From SZUA-35 sp963781035 (lineage in GTDB: Bacteria; Actinomycetota; Acidimicrobiia; Acidimicrobiales; SZUA-35), in contig CAWAEN010000005.1 of assembly GCA_963781035.1 (NCBI GenBank), positions 248,001-312,000 on the forward strand: a DNA stretch of 64,000 bases, in the 5' to 3' direction. How positions within the stretch are numbered: position 1 is the stretch's first letter; the number at the start of each line of letters is the position of its first letter. The notes under the pieces are model-generated. The model did not search any database. It worked only from the letters and a program-made list of their open reading frames with translations, and was not told the origin of the DNA. The translations under genes and the position numbers were made by a program. This document shows, in pieces, positions 43,273-56,475 of this stretch.

Positions 43273-46139
43273 ATGCGCGCTCGGGAACTGACGGACGGGG
43301 TCGTCAACGCCACCTTCATCCCGTCCGACCCGCCGCGCTTCGGAGGCATCGGATTGTGGCCGGTCGAGGCCCTCGCCGGCGTCGACGGAGCCGCCGACCT
43401 GGTCGTGAGGCCCGTCGATCGCTACGTCCACACCGACTCCACCTTTGCCCTCGAGCCGACCGACATGGCGGTCGTCCCCCTCATCGATTTCGCGATCCTG
43501 GCCAGAGAACTCGGTAGGGACGACCTCGGTGGGTCCCCCTCGGCGTCGGTCGAGGCGCTGGCCGCGGTCGCCCGTCACGCCATGCATCTCGTGGCGAGAG
43601 CCTGCGTGGCTCCCGGTCTCTCTGCCAGCGGTCTCGATGCGTGGAACGTCGGCCCGCTCAACGACGAAGACCGCCTCCAGCTGACGGCGATCGCTGACGC
43701 AGCACCTCCCGAGGCCTGGGCGGTCCGCGGAGCGAGCTCGGCTCCGCAGTCGATCGCTCGCCCTCGCCAATGCCATCGCAGATGCCTGGATCCGCACGCC
43801 GGCTGCACCATTGGCAGCCGGCCACCAAGCGTTCGCCGCATCCAGCCCCGTCATCGTCGACGCCGGCACGGCAGTCGGACGCTTCGACCTCACTCCCGAG
43901 CGGCGACCGCCGCTGCTCGTCCTTCGCCTCGTCACTCCCCCGCCGGGGTCGACCGACCTTCCGTTCATGGGTGCGCTCGGGCTCCAGAGCCGGTCAGAGA
44001 GCCAACGAGTCCTCGATCTCGATGCCCTCTGGCGAGCACCGCAATCGCTTCGGCAGCGATTCGAGGCCATCGAGATGTCGTTGCTGGTCACATTGCGCCG
44101 AGCGGCCCGGGTGTGGCCGCCGATCGAGCGCCTGCTGCTCCAACAGCGACCTGACCGCATTTCCTTCACCGAAGACGAGGTCGACGAACTGCTCGGCGAG
44201 GCCGGGCGCGATCTGGCCGCTGCCGGACTGACCGTGATCATCCCCGGCGAACTCAGTCGAGACATTGCATTCACTGCCGTCGCACGTTCGGGCCCCGCAC
44301 CGCTCGGCCGCACCGCACGTTTCGATCTCTCCAGCGTGATCGAACTCGACTGGAGGGCCGCCATCGCCGGGCAGCCACTGACCGAGGCCGAACTGCTCGA
44401 GCTGGCCGAGGCGAAACGATCCCTGGTCCGATTCCGCGGCGAATGGGTGCGCATCGACGATCGTTCCGTGCGCCGTCTACGCGAACAACGCACGGTCGGC
44501 GTCTCCACCGCGTTGGCCGCAGCACTGGGGGCCGACGTCGCGGTCGACGGCGGTCAGCCGATCGTCGTGGAAGGACCTCTCGGCGCGCTGGCCGACCGCC
44601 TCCGCGACGTCGAGGCCGGTCAGGAACTCGATCCTCCTCCGAGCCTCGTCGGAGAGCTGCGTCCCTACCAGAGTCGGGGGCTCGGCTGGCTCGCGCTCAT
44701 GGCCGAACTCGGACTCGGCGGTGTGCTGGGCGACGACATGGGGCTCGGCAAGACCATCCAGATCATCGCGCTCCATCTTCATCGCAATGCCGAGGACCCC
44801 GACCACCCCGAAGCCCAGCGAGGGCCGATGCTGGTGGTCTGCCCGGCATCCGTGGTCGGGAACTGGGAGCGCGAGATTCATCGCTTCGCTCCCGATCTGG
44901 CAGTCCATCGCTACCACGGCAACCGGCGCAAACTGCCAGACGTGGCCGGCACGAACGACGTCGTTCTCACCACATACGGCGTCGCCAGGCGGGACGCCGG
45001 GCGACTCGGCGACGCCGGCTGGGACCTCGCCATCGCCGACGAGGCCCAGGCGATCAAGAACCCGCATTCTCGAACGGCCCGCTCCATGCGGCGTCTCCGT
45101 GCCAACGCCCGTTTCGCGTTGACCGGCACCCCGGTCCAGAACCAGCTCACCGACCTCTGGGCGATCGTCGACTGGGCGACCCCTGGCCTCCTCGGGCCAC
45201 TCGAGCGGTTCCGGCGAGAGTTCGTCGCACCGATCGAACGAGATGGCGACAACGACGTCAGCCAGCACCTCAATCGGCTGATCCGACCGTTCCTCCTTCG
45301 CCGAACCAAGTCAGATCCGGCCATCGTGCCCGATCTCCCGCCGAAGACCGAGACGAACGAGATCGTTCCCCTCACGACCGAACAGGCAGCCCTCTACCAG
45401 GCGGTCGTCACCGAGGTGATGGCCGAGATCGCGGCCGCACAAGGCATCGAGCGCAAGGGTCTCGTCCTCCGGCTCATCACCCGCTTGAAGCAGGTCTGCA
45501 ACCATCCAGAGCACTTCCTTCGCGAGGGGGGACCAATCCCGGGGCGCTCGGGCAAACTCACCGCGGTCACCGGTCTCCTCGAGACCATCCGCGACGAGGG
45601 CGACGCCGCGTTGCTGTTCACCCAATACGTCGCCATGGCCGAGCTCCTGGTTCCGTTTCCTCGAAGCGTCGGGATTCCGCACGCTGTTCCTCCACGGAGG
45701 GCTCTCGCTGACCGAGCGCGAGACGATGGTGGACAAGTTCCAACGGGGCGAGGCGGACGTCTTCCTCCTGTCGCTGCGAGCCGGCGGGACCGGCCTGAAT
45801 CTGACCAGAGCAACCCACGTGATCCACTATGACCGCTGGTGGAACCCTGCCGTCGAAGACCAGGCGAGCGATCGAGCATGGCGCATCGGCCAGGACCGCC
45901 CCGTGCAGATCCACCGCATGATCTGTGAGGGCACGATCGAGGACCGAATCGCCTCGCTCCTCGATGAGAAACGCCACCTGGCCGATGCCATCGTCGGATC
46001 CGGCGAAGGCTGGATCTCCGACCTCACCGACGACGATCTCTCGGCGCTCGTTGCGCTGTCAGACGAGTCGGTCGGCGACGATGACGATGCGGCCGACGAC
46101 ATGAGCGCCGACGACATGCCCGATGAGGTGGCCTCATGA
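43273..46139 (+). CDS. Second SNF2-family DNA helicase, two frameshifts
   Basis: About 955 residues. The order matches the helicase at 31162-33969: N-terminal bacterial region, Walker A D-D-M-G-L-G-K-T-I-Q-I, D-E-A-Q-A-I-K-N-P, T-G-T-P-V-Q-N, then G-G-T-G-L-N-L and W-N-P-A-V-E-D-Q-A. Single-base breaks near 43750 and near 45655 leave three conserved pieces. TAGCCT lies 6 bases before the ATG. The last codons overlap the SWIM gene (ATGA). It is a paralogue of the first pair, not a recent copy. Confidence 0.9.
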
Positions 46140-47203
46140 CCGAAACGTGGGCAAGCCGGTGGCTCGACCTCGCCGACGCATCGCCGACCTTCGACGAACA
46201 GTCGCTCCGCCGCGGCGCCGACTACGCCGCCTTCGACTGGCAACTCGACGTCGACATCCATTCCGGAACGGCAACAACCACCGCGACGACCGGGCGGATG
46301 ACCTACGAGGCCTCGGTCTCGGTGCCCGTTCTCTCGGCGGAGAAGATCGATGACATCGTTACCTCGATCGCAGCCGAGACACGGCGGATGGCCGCCGTTC
46401 TCGACGGCGAACTGCCGCTCGACCTCGAACACGTTCTCGACTTCGATGCCGCCGACCTCACGGCGTCGTGCTCGTGTCGCTCGATCGACCAGCCGTGCAA
46501 ACACGCAGCAGCTGTCGTCCATCTCGTGGCCGACGCGGTCGCCGACGATCCGTTCGACCTCCTCCATCTGCGAGGGTTGGCTCGGGCCGACCTCATCTCG
46601 CGTCTTGCCGCCACGCGGCGGGGCGGCGAGGTCGACGGGACATCCGAGCCCGAGATGGCGGTCGCTGCACCGTCCTCGGCACCCGCGTTGCGTTGGTCCG
46701 AGGGACGCGGCGAAATCCCCGCCGACCTCACACCCCCCGACCTCGCCGGCCGACTGGCCCCCTTCCCCACTCCTCCACCCGCCGGTGCATCGTTCACCGA
46801 GTCCGGCTTGCGGATGCTCGCCGACGATGCCGCCCGCCGGGCCGCCGAGCTGCTCGGCAGCGGAAACCACGAGTGGACGACGCTCGACGCCACCAGCGAC
46901 CTCGCTCGCCGGGCCGCGAACGCCGAGGACACGAGCGAATGGAAGGGAATCGTCGAACGGGCACAGGTCACGAGTCAGGAACTGCGGGCTCGCGTTGCCG
47001 CATGGCGAGCCGGGGGCGCAGCGGCGCTCTCGGCCCACATCGCTCCCGTCGAGATCGAGACCGACCCTGCCGATCGCACACGACAGCGGCGCCGCACCCA
47101 CGACGGCACCTGGGTTCGATTCGAGAAGACCAAAGGCCGGTGGCTGGCCGTCGGCGTCGAGAACGGCACCGCGCTCTCAGAGGTCACAGAGCGCACCGAC
47201 TGA
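46136..47203 (+). CDS. Second SWIM zinc-finger protein
   Basis: 355 residues. SWIM motif C-S-C-R-S-I-D-Q-P-C-K-H-A-A-A near residue 120. N-terminal W-L-D-L-A-D, then a long Ala/Pro linker and a helical end. It is longer than the partner at 30317-31165 (282 residues) but has the same position relative to an SNF2 gene and the same ATGA coupling. Role unknown. Confidence 0.85.
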   Translation: MTETWASRWLDLADASPTFDEQSLRRGADYAAFDWQLDVDIHSGTATTTATTGRMTYEASVSVPVLSAEKIDDIVTSIAAETRRMAAVLDGELPLDLEHVLDFDAADLTASCSCRSIDQPCKHAAAVVHLVADAVADDPFDLLHLRGLARADLISRLAATRRGGEVDGTSEPEMAVAAPSSAPALRWSEGRGEIPADLTPPDLAGRLAPFPTPPPAGASFTESGLRMLADDAARRAAELLGSGNHEWTTLDATSDLARRAANAEDTSEWKGIVERAQVTSQELRARVAAWRAGGAAALSAHIAPVEIETDPADRTRQRRRTHDGTWVRFEKTKGRWLAVGVENGTALSEVTERTD

Positions 47204-47300
47204 GCGCCGTTTTCGAGTCCGGAGTCATTCGACTCAGGGGGCGTCGGCAATAGTTCCCGATCGCTTTTCGACCACTCTCTGAGGCCGTACGGTCACACTG

Positions 47301-47648
47301 ATGCGCAGACGGTCCCCCGAGATGCTGGTTCCCAACGAGGAACGCACGTTGCTCGCAGCGCTCGCGCTCAAGCGGCTCGGATTCAAGCAGTTCCACGGCT
47401 ACAAGTTGGCCAGCCAGCTCCGCACGATGCATCCGTCGACGCGGTCGATGTCCTACAGCACGCTGTATCGATGCCTTGATCGCCTCGCCGAGCGGGGCCT
47501 GGTCACCCCGGTCGACACCCCTGACGACGCGTCGACCCGCGGCCCCAAGCGACGGGAGTTCACGCTGACCGCCGAGGGCGACGGGAAGGCATCCGAGCTC
47601 GCATCAGCGGCAGGCAAGGACTCAGAACTCTTCTGGAATCTCGCCTGA
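47301..47648 (+). CDS. PadR family transcription regulator
   Basis: 115 residues. Winged helix with L-A-L-K-R-L-G-F-K-Q-F-H-G-Y-K-L, S-Y-S-T-L-Y-R-C-L-D-R-L-A-E-R-G-L-V near residue 55 and R-R-E-F-T-L-T-A-E-G near residue 95, typical of PadR. A TACGGT box is 7 bases upstream of ATG. It sits 97 bases after the SWIM gene and 16 bases before fumarase, and may control fumarase (inference). Confidence 0.85.
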   Translation: MRRRSPEMLVPNEERTLLAALALKRLGFKQFHGYKLASQLRTMHPSTRSMSYSTLYRCLDRLAERGLVTPVDTPDDASTRGPKRREFTLTAEGDGKASELASAAGKDSELFWNLA

Positions 47649-47664
47649 CGCTAGCGTGAGGCCC

Positions 47665-49309
<1,645 letters not shown>

Positions 49310-49315
49310 CCACCC

Positions 49316-49546
49316 CGCGATTGGGGTCGGAGCTTCACATTCACAGGTTGCGCCCAGTCGATCACGCAGAGCGCAGTGTCGACCTCGGCGCGAGCTCACG
49401 GAAATCGATGCTGACAGCACGACGTGGCCACCCGAGGTCACCATCCGGCCGACAAGTGCTCCACGTTCCATCTCGATGGTTCCAAGCGAGATGGTTCTCG
49501 CCCCGACCTGTGAAACCTGTGAGGGTCTGACCCCAATCGCGGGGGT
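49316..49546. repeat. REP-bounded intergenic element (copies B and C, inverted ends)
   Basis: Left end 49316-49349 is identical over 34 bases to 7380-7413. Right end 49514-49545 is aacctgtgagggtctgacccc followed by aatcgcgggg, whose reverse complement starts with the same ccgcgattggggtc core, so the 231-base element has inverted ends. The inside has no credible gene. The TGGGGTCAGACCC-like core resembles REP sequences moved by RAYT transposases. It lies between fumarase and TadE and accounts for most of the 334-base gene-free stretch 49310-49643; the rest shows no feature. Confidence 0.75.
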
Positions 49547-49643
49547 TTTGGCCCAGGCGGTGGCTTTGACCTGGTGAAAGGGTCCGAATGGCCCACCGAG
49601 ACGCCTTCAGATGGATGGGTGATTCTGCCGATATTGAAGACCC

Positions 49644-50111
49644 ATGGGCAATCATCGTCGTCGAGAATCAAAGAGCCGCGGTGCTGCTGCGGTGGAAATG
49701 GCGCTGATCGCGCCATTGCTCTTCACGATCCTGTTCGGCATCGTCGAGTTCGGGTGGACGTTCTCCCAGGTCCTCGACGTGCGCCACGGAGCAAGGGAAG
49801 GCGCCCGCCTCGCCGCGGTGAACTATCGGCCGGCCGACGAGACCGGGTCTGACCAGACCGATGAGCTCGTCGCCACGATCTGCGGCCGCGTGGATGATCC
49901 AGACGTCACCCGTGTGAGCCTGACCTTCGAAACCGCAGGCGCCAACGGTGCCGGCGACACCGCGATCATCCACGTCGAACGCGACCTCGAGCAGCTGTCC
50001 GGCTTCTTCGACCCGATGCTCAAGGGAATCGAGCCGGACAGCGAGGTGACCTTCCGTCTCGAACAACGCGCGGACTGGTCGGAGACGACCGGGTTCCAGT
50101 CGTGTCCGTGA
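49644..50111 (+). CDS. TadE-like pilus assembly/pseudopilin protein
   Basis: 155 residues. R-G-A-A-A-V-E-M-A-L-I-A-P-L-L-F-T-I-L-F-G-I-V-E near the start is the TadE-type prepilin-like segment (G before the hydrophobic stretch with E at +5). It then has a membrane helix and a periplasmic domain with two conserved Cys residues. It is part of the Tad/Flp-type export apparatus or surface pilus. It overlaps the TadG gene by 10 bases if that starts at GTG 50102. The usual TadA/B/C/Z genes are not in the window. Confidence 0.8.
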   Translation: MGNHRRRESKSRGAAAVEMALIAPLLFTILFGIVEFGWTFSQVLDVRHGAREGARLAAVNYRPADETGSDQTDELVATICGRVDDPDVTRVSLTFETAGANGAGDTAIIHVERDLEQLSGFFDPMLKGIEPDSEVTFRLEQRADWSETTGFQSCP

Positions 50112-51707
50112 GACGAGTCGCCGAGCGAAATGGCCGGCGCGAGGACGAGCGGGGTGTCGTACTCCTGATCTCGGTCGTCATGATGGTGATGCTGCTCCTG
50201 TTCGCATCGATCGTGATCGACGTCGGTCAGGTGATGATCGCCAGACGCCAGGATCAGTCGACCGTCGACGTCGCTGTGGTGGCCGGCGCCATGAATCGAT
50301 TCGACGAGGCGGAGCTGGCGGCCACCGTGCTCGACGTCATCAACGACAACGTCGATTCGCCAATGGCCCTCGCCGATCTCAACACCTGCGCCGCCGAGAC
50401 ACTGCCGACCGACTGGAGCACCTACCCGACCTACAACTGCCTGGCCCACAATCGGTCGTACACCGAGATCCGTCTGCGGCTCCCCGAGCGGGAGATCAAC
50501 ACGGCCTTCGGGATGCTCGCCGGGATCGACACGATCTCCCACTCTGCGTTCGCCCAGGCCGGCGACCGGACCAGAGGCGACGTCCTCCCCTTCGCCATTT
50601 CGGCCACCGCCGGGACCTACGAGTGCCTGAAGTCCGGGGCCGGCAACGTGCCGGACGACGACTGTTCCGGCGCCACGTCCGGCAACTTCGGACCCGTGAT
50701 CTTCGGGCTCTGGGGCAACGAACTCACGGGAACGACGAAAGACTGTCTCGGCAAGGACCAATTCATGACCAATCTGGCCCAGGGCATCGACCACGATCTG
50801 TCGATCTACGGGACGGCGCCCCACGTCCTGCCGACAGCGCAGGTGGTCGACACCGACTCCTGCGGCACGACCCCTGCGCCGAATGCCATGAAGACCTACA
50901 CCGGCAACACACCACAGAATCTCTACGACGGAATCCTCTCGGACACGACATTCCCTGACGGTTCCAATCACGCTTCCGCCGATTCGACGGGATGCCCTGG
51001 TTCCAGACCACCACGATCGCCAACGACCCGGCCGACGACAATCCGATCTGGGAGTTCATCGACCCGACCCTCGATGCGTGGGACGACGTGCCGAGATCGT
51101 GCTGGAAGGACCAGTTCATCGGCGACGCCGGCGGCCTCAATCCCGACGACGACGACCTCATGACCAATCTGCCGGTCGATGTGGCCGAACCACCTCCTGA
51201 ACTTCGACGTTCCCGACCGGATGATCAAGCTCGTCCAGCGCTGCCTCGAGCACTACGAGGGAAGGGACTGGGACGACAAGGGAGCACTCTTCGCCCGACG
51301 ACGCGCTGACCGGCTGCGGACTCGACGACGGTCTGCACCGACCCGGTCTTCTCCCTCGACAGCGAGAACGAGAAGGCGACGAGGACATCTTCGACATCCA
51401 GGGTTCGTCACGCTTCGGCTACGTACCCCAACTCATGACAGGAGCAGTCTTGAACGGCAACACAACCGTCCGTATCGAAAGCTTCCGGGCCGTGTTCCTG
51501 CAGCGGGTCTACGGCGGCAACTGCAACCCTGGCGGATGTACGTTCATCTTCGATCCCGGTGTCGGGTCGACCTTCACGGGCTCCGCTACCAAGGCGAACG
51601 CCCTGACCGCCTTCGTCCTCCCCCCAGCCTCACTCCCGAACGGATTGGGTGATCCCGATGCTCCGAACTCATACGGCGTCGGCCGCTTCATCAGGTTGAG
51701 CCGATGA
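50102..51707 (+). CDS. TadG-like protein with Tad N-terminal domain, several frameshifts
   Basis: About 535 residues. R-G-V-V-L-L-I-S-V-V-M-M-V-M-L-L-L-F-A-S-I-V-I-D-V-G marks the TadG-type N-terminal anchor. The rest is a large secreted domain with many Cys residues (e.g. C-L-A-H-N, C-G-T-T-P, C-W-K-D, C-N-P-G-G-C). Frameshifts near 50975, 51180, 51290 and 51390 move the reading frame, but conserved text returns each time, ending F-I-R-L-S-R. Probably a surface-pilus subunit or associated protein. GTG 50102 or 50108 start. Confidence 0.75.
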
Positions 51708-52300
51708 CGAAACGAAACTCACGACGCACATCGTCGATGCGGGGCGCCACCGCCATCGAATACGCCTTTCTCGTCGCTCTCTTCATCGTTCCCCTCGTCG
51801 AGGTGGTCGAGATCGTGCAGGACGAGCAGGGGGAACACATCGACGAGAGCGGCAATCGGGCCGGCACTCCGGCCGAGTACTCCAGCGGTGTGCCGCCGGT
51901 CCCACCGCCGACAACTCTCGACGACGGCTCCAACGGGTCGGGCGACACGAACATCGAGACCTTCGCGACTCTGTCGATCTCAGGCAAGAGGAAGGGCCCC
52001 AAGTGGACCGCCGTGGCCGAGATCGCCGCCAGCGATGTGAACGGCTCGGTTTCGGGCGGAGTCTTCGAAGGCACCTGGGAGATCTACGACTTGGCCGGCA
52101 CGCTCGACCGAACGGTGGCTGCATCGTGCACGATCGATACGAAGGGCGACTGCACACTCAGCCTTGCCTCGCTCAATTTCTCCACCGCTGACAAGGATCA
52201 GACGGCGACGTTCACCATCACCGGGCTCGTCTCCGAAGATCTCGTCCCGGCACCCGGCGTGATCGGGTCGACGGTCACGATCGCCAAGACCGACCTCTGA
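51704..52300 (+). CDS. Flp-like prepilin with large C-terminal Ig-like domain
   Basis: 198 residues. M-R-G-A-T-A-I-E-Y-A-F-L-V-A-L-F-I-V-P-L near residue 12 is a Flp/TadE-type prepilin signal (G-A-T-A-I-E-Y, with E at +5). Instead of ending as a 60-residue Flp pilin, it continues with a Pro/Gly linker and an Ig-like beta domain (V-A-E-I-A-A-S-D-V-N-G-S-V, C-T-I-D-T-K-G-D-C-T-L). The ATG overlaps the TadG stop (ATGA). It may be a minor pilin or tip protein (inference). Confidence 0.75.
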   Translation: MTKRNSRRTSSMRGATAIEYAFLVALFIVPLVEVVEIVQDEQGEHIDESGNRAGTPAEYSSGVPPVPPPTTLDDGSNGSGDTNIETFATLSISGKRKGPKWTAVAEIAASDVNGSVSGGVFEGTWEIYDLAGTLDRTVAASCTIDTKGDCTLSLASLNFSTADKDQTATFTITGLVSEDLVPAPGVIGSTVTIAKTDL

Positions 52301-52309
52301 AAGGCAACC

Positions 52310-52993
52310 ATGACTCGCCTCCCGACTCCCAGACCCACCGAGACGGCGCTCGTCCCGATGCCGAAGTTCGAACGCGTCGATCCGTCCGTCCGGGGAGGTG
52401 TCACGCTCGGCCGGCTTCTGGAGACGGCGCGGCGCAGAATCGACATGTCACAAGCTGCCGCCGCTCATCGCCTCCGAATCGCCGAGCACGAGTTGCTCGA
52501 CTTCGAATCGGGGATGCGGACGCCCTCTCCCAGCCTCCTCGACGACATGTGCGAGGTGTACGGAACGACCAAGGATCGGCTGGTCTCTGACGCCGGCGTC
52601 GCTCTCGACGACTCAGACGATCCGACACAGGTCTGGCTCGGCTGGGCATCCGTCGACCTGAGCGGCATCGAGAACCGGGAGCGTCTCTTCCGAATCGCAG
52701 CCACATTTCGCGAACTCCGCTCGCTCGCAGAAGATGCCCCCATCACCATCCGCGACGACGAACTCGCCTTTCTGGCCCGGACTGTCGACGTCGTCGACGA
52801 ACACCTCGTTGACGATCTCGCCGACGCCTTCCGGCTCAGCCAACGGTCGGCGCTCGAGATCTTCGCCCGGATGCGCTACGCGGTGACCAGGGTGAAAGAG
52901 CTCGATCCGGCGCCGACCCCGATCGCACTCGGCCCCGAAGATCGCAAGCCCGACGCTGGAACCTGTGAGGGTCTGACCCATCGCGGGGCTTGA
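52310..52993 (+). CDS. XRE-type helix-turn-helix protein ending in a repeat
   Basis: 227 residues. Residues 30-90 are an XRE/Cro-C1 domain: R-R-I-D-M-S-Q-A-A-A-A-H-R-L, E-L-L-D-F-E-S-G-M-R-T-P-S-P-S-L. The C-terminal part is helical and of unknown role. The last 10 codons (T-C-E-G-L-T-H-R-G-A) lie inside REP-like copy D, so the original stop was probably lost or changed when that repeat arrived. The gene follows the prepilin gene by 9 bases and may regulate the pilus operon. Confidence 0.75.
   Translation: MTRLPTPRPTETALVPMPKFERVDPSVRGGVTLGRLLETARRRIDMSQAAAAHRLRIAEHELLDFESGMRTPSPSLLDDMCEVYGTTKDRLVSDAGVALDDSDDPTQVWLGWASVDLSGIENRERLFRIAATFRELRSLAEDAPITIRDDELAFLARTVDVVDEHLVDDLADAFRLSQRSALEIFARMRYAVTRVKELDPAPTPIALGPEDRKPDAGTCEGLTHRGA
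52960..52988. repeat. REP-like copy D (solo right end)
   Basis: aacctgtgagggtctgaccc followed by atcgcgggg matches copy C (49514-49545) apart from a 2-base gap. It supplies the C-terminus of the XRE gene. Copies C and D are in the same direction, 3.4 kb apart, and bracket the TadE/TadG/prepilin/XRE genes. Confidence 0.8.
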
Positions 52994-53000
52994 TCGAGGG

Positions 53001-53492
53001 TCAGGGCAGGGCGTCGCAGGACTCGACAGCAGCGAAGAACGTTCGGTAGAACGAGTCGGTCATCTCGTCGTTGATGAGCACGTCGAGGTCGTCGTCGGTC
53101 AGGGACCCGGCCAGCTCCTCGGCAACACACCCGACCGCCTCGGCGGAGATGCCGTTCGCAGCCAACTCGCGCCGCAGTTGTGCCTCGACGTCCTCGGTCA
53201 TGCCGCAGCCGAACTTGGCTCGGTACTGGTCGAGAACGAACTCGGGACGCGAGGGCTCGGCGAGCAGCTCGGCCTCGAGACCTCCGAGTGCCGACTCGTC
53301 GACCGGTTCGGTCTCGTATGTCTCGATGAGGGCATCGATCACACACGCCGCCTCAGCCGTGGATGCGTCGGGGTTCGCGGCTTGGAACGCCTCGATCGCC
53401 TGATCTTTCGAGAATCCGGAGCTGCAACTCGTCAACGGCAGCCCGATGATCGCGATCACGGCCGCCATGGCCGTCGCTCCCAGCTGGGGCAC
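53001..53492 (-). CDS. Hypothetical lipoprotein
   Basis: 163 residues. A short signal peptide ends with the lipobox L-P-L-T-S-C-S-S-G near residue 25. The rest is helical and acidic with several Cys residues (A-A-C-V-I-D, F-G-C-G-M, V-G-C-V-A, E-S-C-D-A-L-P). GTG 53492 overlaps nothing and lies 2 bases after the acyl-CoA ligase stop; an internal ATG at 53468 gives a shorter signal peptide. A longer frame upstream is inside the ligase gene. Function unknown. Confidence 0.65.
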   Translation of the reverse strand: MPQLGATAMAAVIAIIGLPLTSCSSGFSKDQAIEAFQAANPDASTAEAACVIDALIETYETEPVDESALGGLEAELLAEPSRPEFVLDQYRAKFGCGMTEDVEAQLRRELAANGISAEAVGCVAEELAGSLTDDDLDVLINDEMTDSFYRTFFAAVESCDALP

Positions 53493-53494
53493 CC

Positions 53495-55043
<1,549 letters not shown>

Positions 55044-55118
55044 GGTGGATCCTGCCTCCGAGAGAGCGTTTGTTGGTCGACGGCTGAACTTAGACCACGC
55101 AGCGACCGATAGGAACTG

Positions 55119-56429
55119 GTGCTGCCCAAGGCCCCGCCACTCTCCGGCACCAACTGGCTGAACTCCGACCCTCTCTCGATCGAGCATCTGCGCGGTCGAC
55201 CTGTCGTCGTGTTGTTCTGGGCCGCGTCGTGCGAGGGTTCGTGGGTCAGACTCCGACAACTGGAGGACCTCGCTGCTCGATACGGCGATGGCATCGCCGT
55301 CGTCGCCGTTCACAGCCCTCGGTTCGACTTCGAACGCGACGTGCATGTCCTCGCCCACGACGTGTCGACCCGGTCGGTCACCGTGCCCGTCCTGCACGAC
55401 CCCGACCTCGACACATGGGCTCGCTACGGACCTGTCGGGCGCCCGACGATCGTCGTACTCGACCATCGCCACCGAGTGGTCGGCGCCATCGCCGGGACCG
55501 ATCCTGCCAGCATCGAAGCATTGGACAGCATCGTAGAAGAGCAGGTCGGGCTCGCCCAGGCAGCAGGAACCGCGAGAGGGCGCACCCGGGCCGCTCCCGA
55601 ACCACACCAACGCCCGTTGAACCAACTTCACGGACCGGCATCGGTCACGCGGATGGTCGGCGGAGGAGTCGCTGTCGCCGATCGGGGAAACGGTCGCTTG
55701 ATCGTGCTCGACGTCGATCCGGTCGCTTCCACGGCGCAGGTCGTTCGCGCCTTCGGCGGCATGCACGGCATCGGGCACCTGGCGGCACGAAGCGACGGTT
55801 CGCTCGCCGTGTCGTTCCCGGATCGCGGCACAGTCGAAGTGATCGACCTCCGGTCAACATCCCGGACCACGATCGCCGATGGGCTCGTTCGACCAATGGG
55901 TCTGATCGAAGATCGGGACGGGTCGGTGGTGGTGGCCGACGCCGGTGCCGATCAACTCATCCGCATCGGGACCGAGCAGACGGGGCCGATCGCCGGCACG
56001 GACCGAGAGCCGATCTCCCAGCCGCTGGCCATCACCCGAATCGATGCCGGCCTGCTCTTCGTCGAGGCTTCCACCGGAGCCATCAGACTCCTGACCGACG
56101 AGGGTCGTGTCCAGACCATCAATGACGGAGCGACGGCCGGGCTTCTCGACGGGCCCGCCCACAAGGCGCTCTTCCAGCACCCGACCGATCTCGCACTCCT
56201 CGATGACGGTGCCATCGCCATCGCCGACTGCGGCAACAGCAGGCTTCGTCTGCTCGCCGAACGCAAGGTCTCGACACTCCCGGTTGCCGGCCTCGTACGG
56301 CCAGAGTCTCTGCTGTATCTGGGAGATCGCCGACTCCTCTGCTGCGACACGGGCAACGATCGTCTCGTCGTGATCGATCTCGATGGGCACTGTGTCGACG
56401 AACTCGTGCTCGACGGGCTCCCACTCTGA
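55119..56429 (+). CDS. Thioredoxin-like domain fused to NHL beta-propeller (NHLRC2-like)
   Basis: 436 residues. Residues 1-140: TlpA/AhpC-like domain with V-V-V-L-F-W-A-A-S-C-E-G-S-W near residue 35 (one Cys, C-E-G-S instead of C-x-x-C) and V-G-R-P-T-I-V-V-L. Residues 170-430: at least four NHL blades (A-V-A-D-R-G-N-G-R-L, A-I-A-D-C-G-N-S-R-L-R, L-L-C-C-D-T-G-N-D-R-L). The layout resembles eukaryotic NHLRC2. Redox partner unknown. The gene is divergent from the ligase gene. Confidence 0.85.
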   Translation: MLPKAPPLSGTNWLNSDPLSIEHLRGRPVVVLFWAASCEGSWVRLRQLEDLAARYGDGIAVVAVHSPRFDFERDVHVLAHDVSTRSVTVPVLHDPDLDTWARYGPVGRPTIVVLDHRHRVVGAIAGTDPASIEALDSIVEEQVGLAQAAGTARGRTRAAPEPHQRPLNQLHGPASVTRMVGGGVAVADRGNGRLIVLDVDPVASTAQVVRAFGGMHGIGHLAARSDGSLAVSFPDRGTVEVIDLRSTSRTTIADGLVRPMGLIEDRDGSVVVADAGADQLIRIGTEQTGPIAGTDREPISQPLAITRIDAGLLFVEASTGAIRLLTDEGRVQTINDGATAGLLDGPAHKALFQHPTDLALLDDGAIAIADCGNSRLRLLAERKVSTLPVAGLVRPESLLYLGDRRLLCCDTGNDRLVVIDLDGHCVDELVLDGLPL

Positions 56430-56475
56430 CGACTCGTCGCGGCTCAGGTCTGCATCGGCTCAGTTCTGCACCGGC

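Noticed and set aside
49316..52988. Composite transposon carrying the Tad-like genes
   Set aside because: There is no transposase and only partial repeat ends; the bracket is recorded as a weak finding instead.
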